Shown piece after piece: positions 4,507 to 5,753 of a stretch of DNA of 5,753 nucleotides; positions within the stretch are counted from its first letter, which is position 1; the number at the start of each line of letters is the position of its first letter. Below the pieces are notes generated by a model. The model did not search any database, had not been told where the DNA came from, and saw nothing but the letters and a program-made list of their open reading frames with translations. This DNA is from Patescibacteria group bacterium (lineage in GTDB: Bacteria > Patescibacteriota > WWE3 > UBA101185 > UBA10185), in NCBI GenBank assembly GCA_018818485.1, contig JAHIRX010000035.1:1-5753 (forward strand), given 5' to 3'. The translations under genes were made by a program, and so were the position numbers.

Positions 4507-5416
4507 CAATAATATTGTATATTATTTGCTTGAAGTCGTCTTTAGAGATATCTACCCAAGTAATATCGGTGTTTCTCTTCAAGTATGTCTGTTGCCTACG
4601 AATATAGGCATGAAGATCAAATTTAATTCTCTGAATAGCCTCTTTCTCGTCTAAGCTTTCATTCAAATACTCTGAAACTGTCTTATAAACTAAACCTTTA
4701 AGTTTAGATGAATCCGGGTATCTCTTTAAAAGATCTTTTGTTTCTTCTAGTAAACCCCCACTCCAAACTTTGTCTACCCAGTTATCAGCCCTCTCATACA
4801 AAAATTCTCTTGGGGATTTTAAGCCAATCCAAACAAAATCTATATCTAAATAAGGTAACTCAATCTCTCTTTTCTCCTTGGAAATATTTTTTTCAATAGC
4901 TCTAATAAGTCTAACTTTGTTGTATTTATCAATTTTTCTAAACTCCTCTACGCTTAACTCCCTAAGTTTATTCTGAAGATCTTCAAGCCCTATAACCTCT
5001 AATTCTTTTCTTAACTCAAAGTCAGGCTTAACGCTTGAAGGTTTAACTCTATCTGTGAATAGATCTAAGTAGAAACCAGTTCCCCCAACCACAAATACAT
5101 TTTTACCCTTATCTAATACTTCTCTGATCTTTCTAAGTGCATAATTAGCCCAATCAACACCACTAAAATACTCATCAAGTGAAAAAAGGTCGTATCCCCA
5201 CACTTTTACACCATCTACAATCCATACTTCTTCCTCTTCTTCTAACGAAAAGTCGTAATTTACTGGAATTTTACCTGTCCCTATATCCATCCCCTTGCAA
5301 ATCTGTCTTGAATCAGCTGAAACAATTTCTCCACCATACTTTTTACACAAATCAAGTGCTAGAGAAGTTTTACCTGAAGACGTGGGTCCACAAATTATAT
5401 AAACTTTGTTTTTCAT
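4499..5416 (-). CDS. miaA: tRNA dimethylallyltransferase MiaA
   Basis: A 305-residue enzyme that transfers dimethylallyl from DMAPP to N6 of A37 in tRNAs reading UNN codons. Motifs: P-loop GPTSSGKT (10-17), SADSRQ...KGMDIGTGK (33-49) with the general-base-type Asp35, GGTGFYLDLF (111-120), KVRLIRAIEK (167-176) and the C-terminal RRQQTYLKRN...WVD block (273-289). The usual HHL-D-I segment after the second motif is replaced by an acidic stretch and VKVWGYDLFSLDEYF (70-84), and the common GYRQ reads VYKT (243-246). The start is the ATG at 5414-5416, because it forms an ATGA overlap with the miaB stop; an in-frame TTG six codons upstream is less likely. A GGAAG lies about 11 nt upstream. The gene sits between miaB and the AI-2E gene in one overlapping operon. 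Confidence 0.95.
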   Translation of the reverse strand: MKNKVYIICGPTSSGKTSLALDLCKKYGGEIVSADSRQICKGMDIGTGKIPVNYDFSLEEEEEVWIVDGVKVWGYDLFSLDEYFSGVDWANYALRKIREVLDKGKNVFVVGGTGFYLDLFTDRVKPSSVKPDFELRKELEVIGLEDLQNKLRELSVEEFRKIDKYNKVRLIRAIEKNISKEKREIELPYLDIDFVWIGLKSPREFLYERADNWVDKVWSGGLLEETKDLLKRYPDSSKLKGLVYKTVSEYLNESLDEKEAIQRIKFDLHAYIRRQQTYLKRNTDITWVDISKDDFKQIIYNIIDG

Positions 5417-5753
5417 GGTTTGTATTTCTTCCAAACTTTAGTTAGACACCCATGTCTCCATTTCTTTTCTTCCAAACTAACATTATCTTTCAAATTCTTT
5501 TGGGAGCGTGTTCCCTCTCTTTCGGAGTACATACTAATGAAGGCAACGGAAAATCTAACTTTTTTAAATAACTCAACAGTATCCATAAATTGTTCTTTTG
5601 TTTCCCCAGAGAAACCAACAATAGCATCAGTGCCAAACTCTGCATCAGACCTTATTTTTCTAATGTCATCCACTAAAGTTAAAAACTCCTCGACTGTGTG
5701 CCTTCTTCTCATTGCCTTTAAAACAGCATTATTCCCAGATTGAACAGCAATAT
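5413..5753 (-). CDS. miaB: MiaB, C-terminal part (tRNA-2-methylthio-N6-dimethylallyladenosine synthase)
   Basis: The last 112 codons of a methylthiotransferase that adds a methylthio group to C2 of i6A37, the step after MiaA. The 5' part lies outside the window, so the radical-SAM and N-terminal Fe-S cysteines cannot be checked. Visible family signatures are IAVQSGNNAVLKAMRRRHTVEEF, close to the MiaB VQSGS...VLK-M-R-HT-EE motif (given here in parts: IAVQSGNN, VLKAMRRR, HTVEEF), then DAIVGFSGET, VRFSVAFISMYSEREGT and SLEEKK. The protein ends about 40 residues after YSEREGT, with no room for the ~65-residue TRAM RNA-binding domain that normally closes MiaB. Its TGA overlaps the miaA ATG. The RimO and MtaB relatives share the core; adjacency to miaA and the motif details favour MiaB. 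Confidence 0.88.
   Translation of the reverse strand, partial: IAVQSGNNAVLKAMRRRHTVEEFLTLVDDIRKIRSDAEFGTDAIVGFSGETKEQFMDTVELFKKVRFSVAFISMYSEREGTRSQKNLKDNVSLEEKKWRHGCLTKVWKKYKP

Noticed and set aside
4507..4512. TTG start codons for the AI-2E gene (4507-4509) and miaA (5432-5434)
   Set aside because: An ATG lies one and six codons downstream respectively, each forming a tight overlap with the preceding stop, which is the better start.
5420..5743. 107-residue plus-strand open frame
   Set aside because: Antisense shadow of the miaB 3' end.
1..5753. CRISPR arrays, insertion sequences, phage genes, tRNA genes or a defence/toxin cassette
   Set aside because: No regularly spaced direct repeats, terminal inverted repeats, integrase/transposase motifs or cloverleaf were seen. 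Every stretch longer than about 50 bp is accounted for by genes, rnpB or promoters.

Overview
The window is about 5.75 kb of AT-rich bacterial chromosome, tightly packed with short or overlapping gene junctions. Gene set, gene size, base composition and the reduced RNase P RNA suggest a small-genome bacterium of the Patescibacteria/CPR type. Families such as Microgenomates or Katanobacteria are possible, but I cannot assign one from sequence alone. TGA behaves as an ordinary stop (ends of miaB, mltG and the gene before ftsE), which argues against the TGA-as-glycine groups (SR1, Gracilibacteria). No phage, transposon, CRISPR array, toxin-antitoxin or defence locus is visible. This is mostly a housekeeping region with a few odd genes and control regions.

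Layout. Minus strand, right to left: the 3' end of miaB (5413-5753), miaA (4499-5416) and an AI-2E-family membrane protein (3517-4506) form one overlapping operon. It converges on rnpB, the RNase P RNA gene, on the plus strand (about 3198-3509). rnpB has a good sigma70-type promoter with an extended -10. Back to back with it is a second good promoter that drives an unrecognised minus-strand gene (2591-3094), whose end overlaps the start of mltG (1527-2606). A lone plus-strand gene of unknown function (1132-1542) converges on mltG and diverges from a second minus-strand operon: an unknown single-pass membrane protein (679-1107), ftsE (6-692), and the first codons of a gene that is almost certainly ftsX (1-13).

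How the genes fit together. MiaA and MiaB act in succession on A37 of tRNAs that read U-starting codons, and RNase P matures tRNA 5' ends, so the right half is weighted to tRNA maturation. MltG cleaves nascent glycan strands and FtsEX couples ATP hydrolysis to peptidoglycan hydrolysis at division, so the left half is weighted to cell wall and division. The unknown membrane protein co-transcribed with ftsE may belong to that theme.

Points most worth a second look: a MiaB that stops before any TRAM domain; an RNase P RNA that seems to lack P13/P14 and the GGU tRNA-CCA-binding motif; a 24-bp divergent start region with overlapping -10 elements and near-leaderless starts; and an unknown gene whose last ~30 codons run through a terminator-like hairpin, with both other frames stopping just before it.
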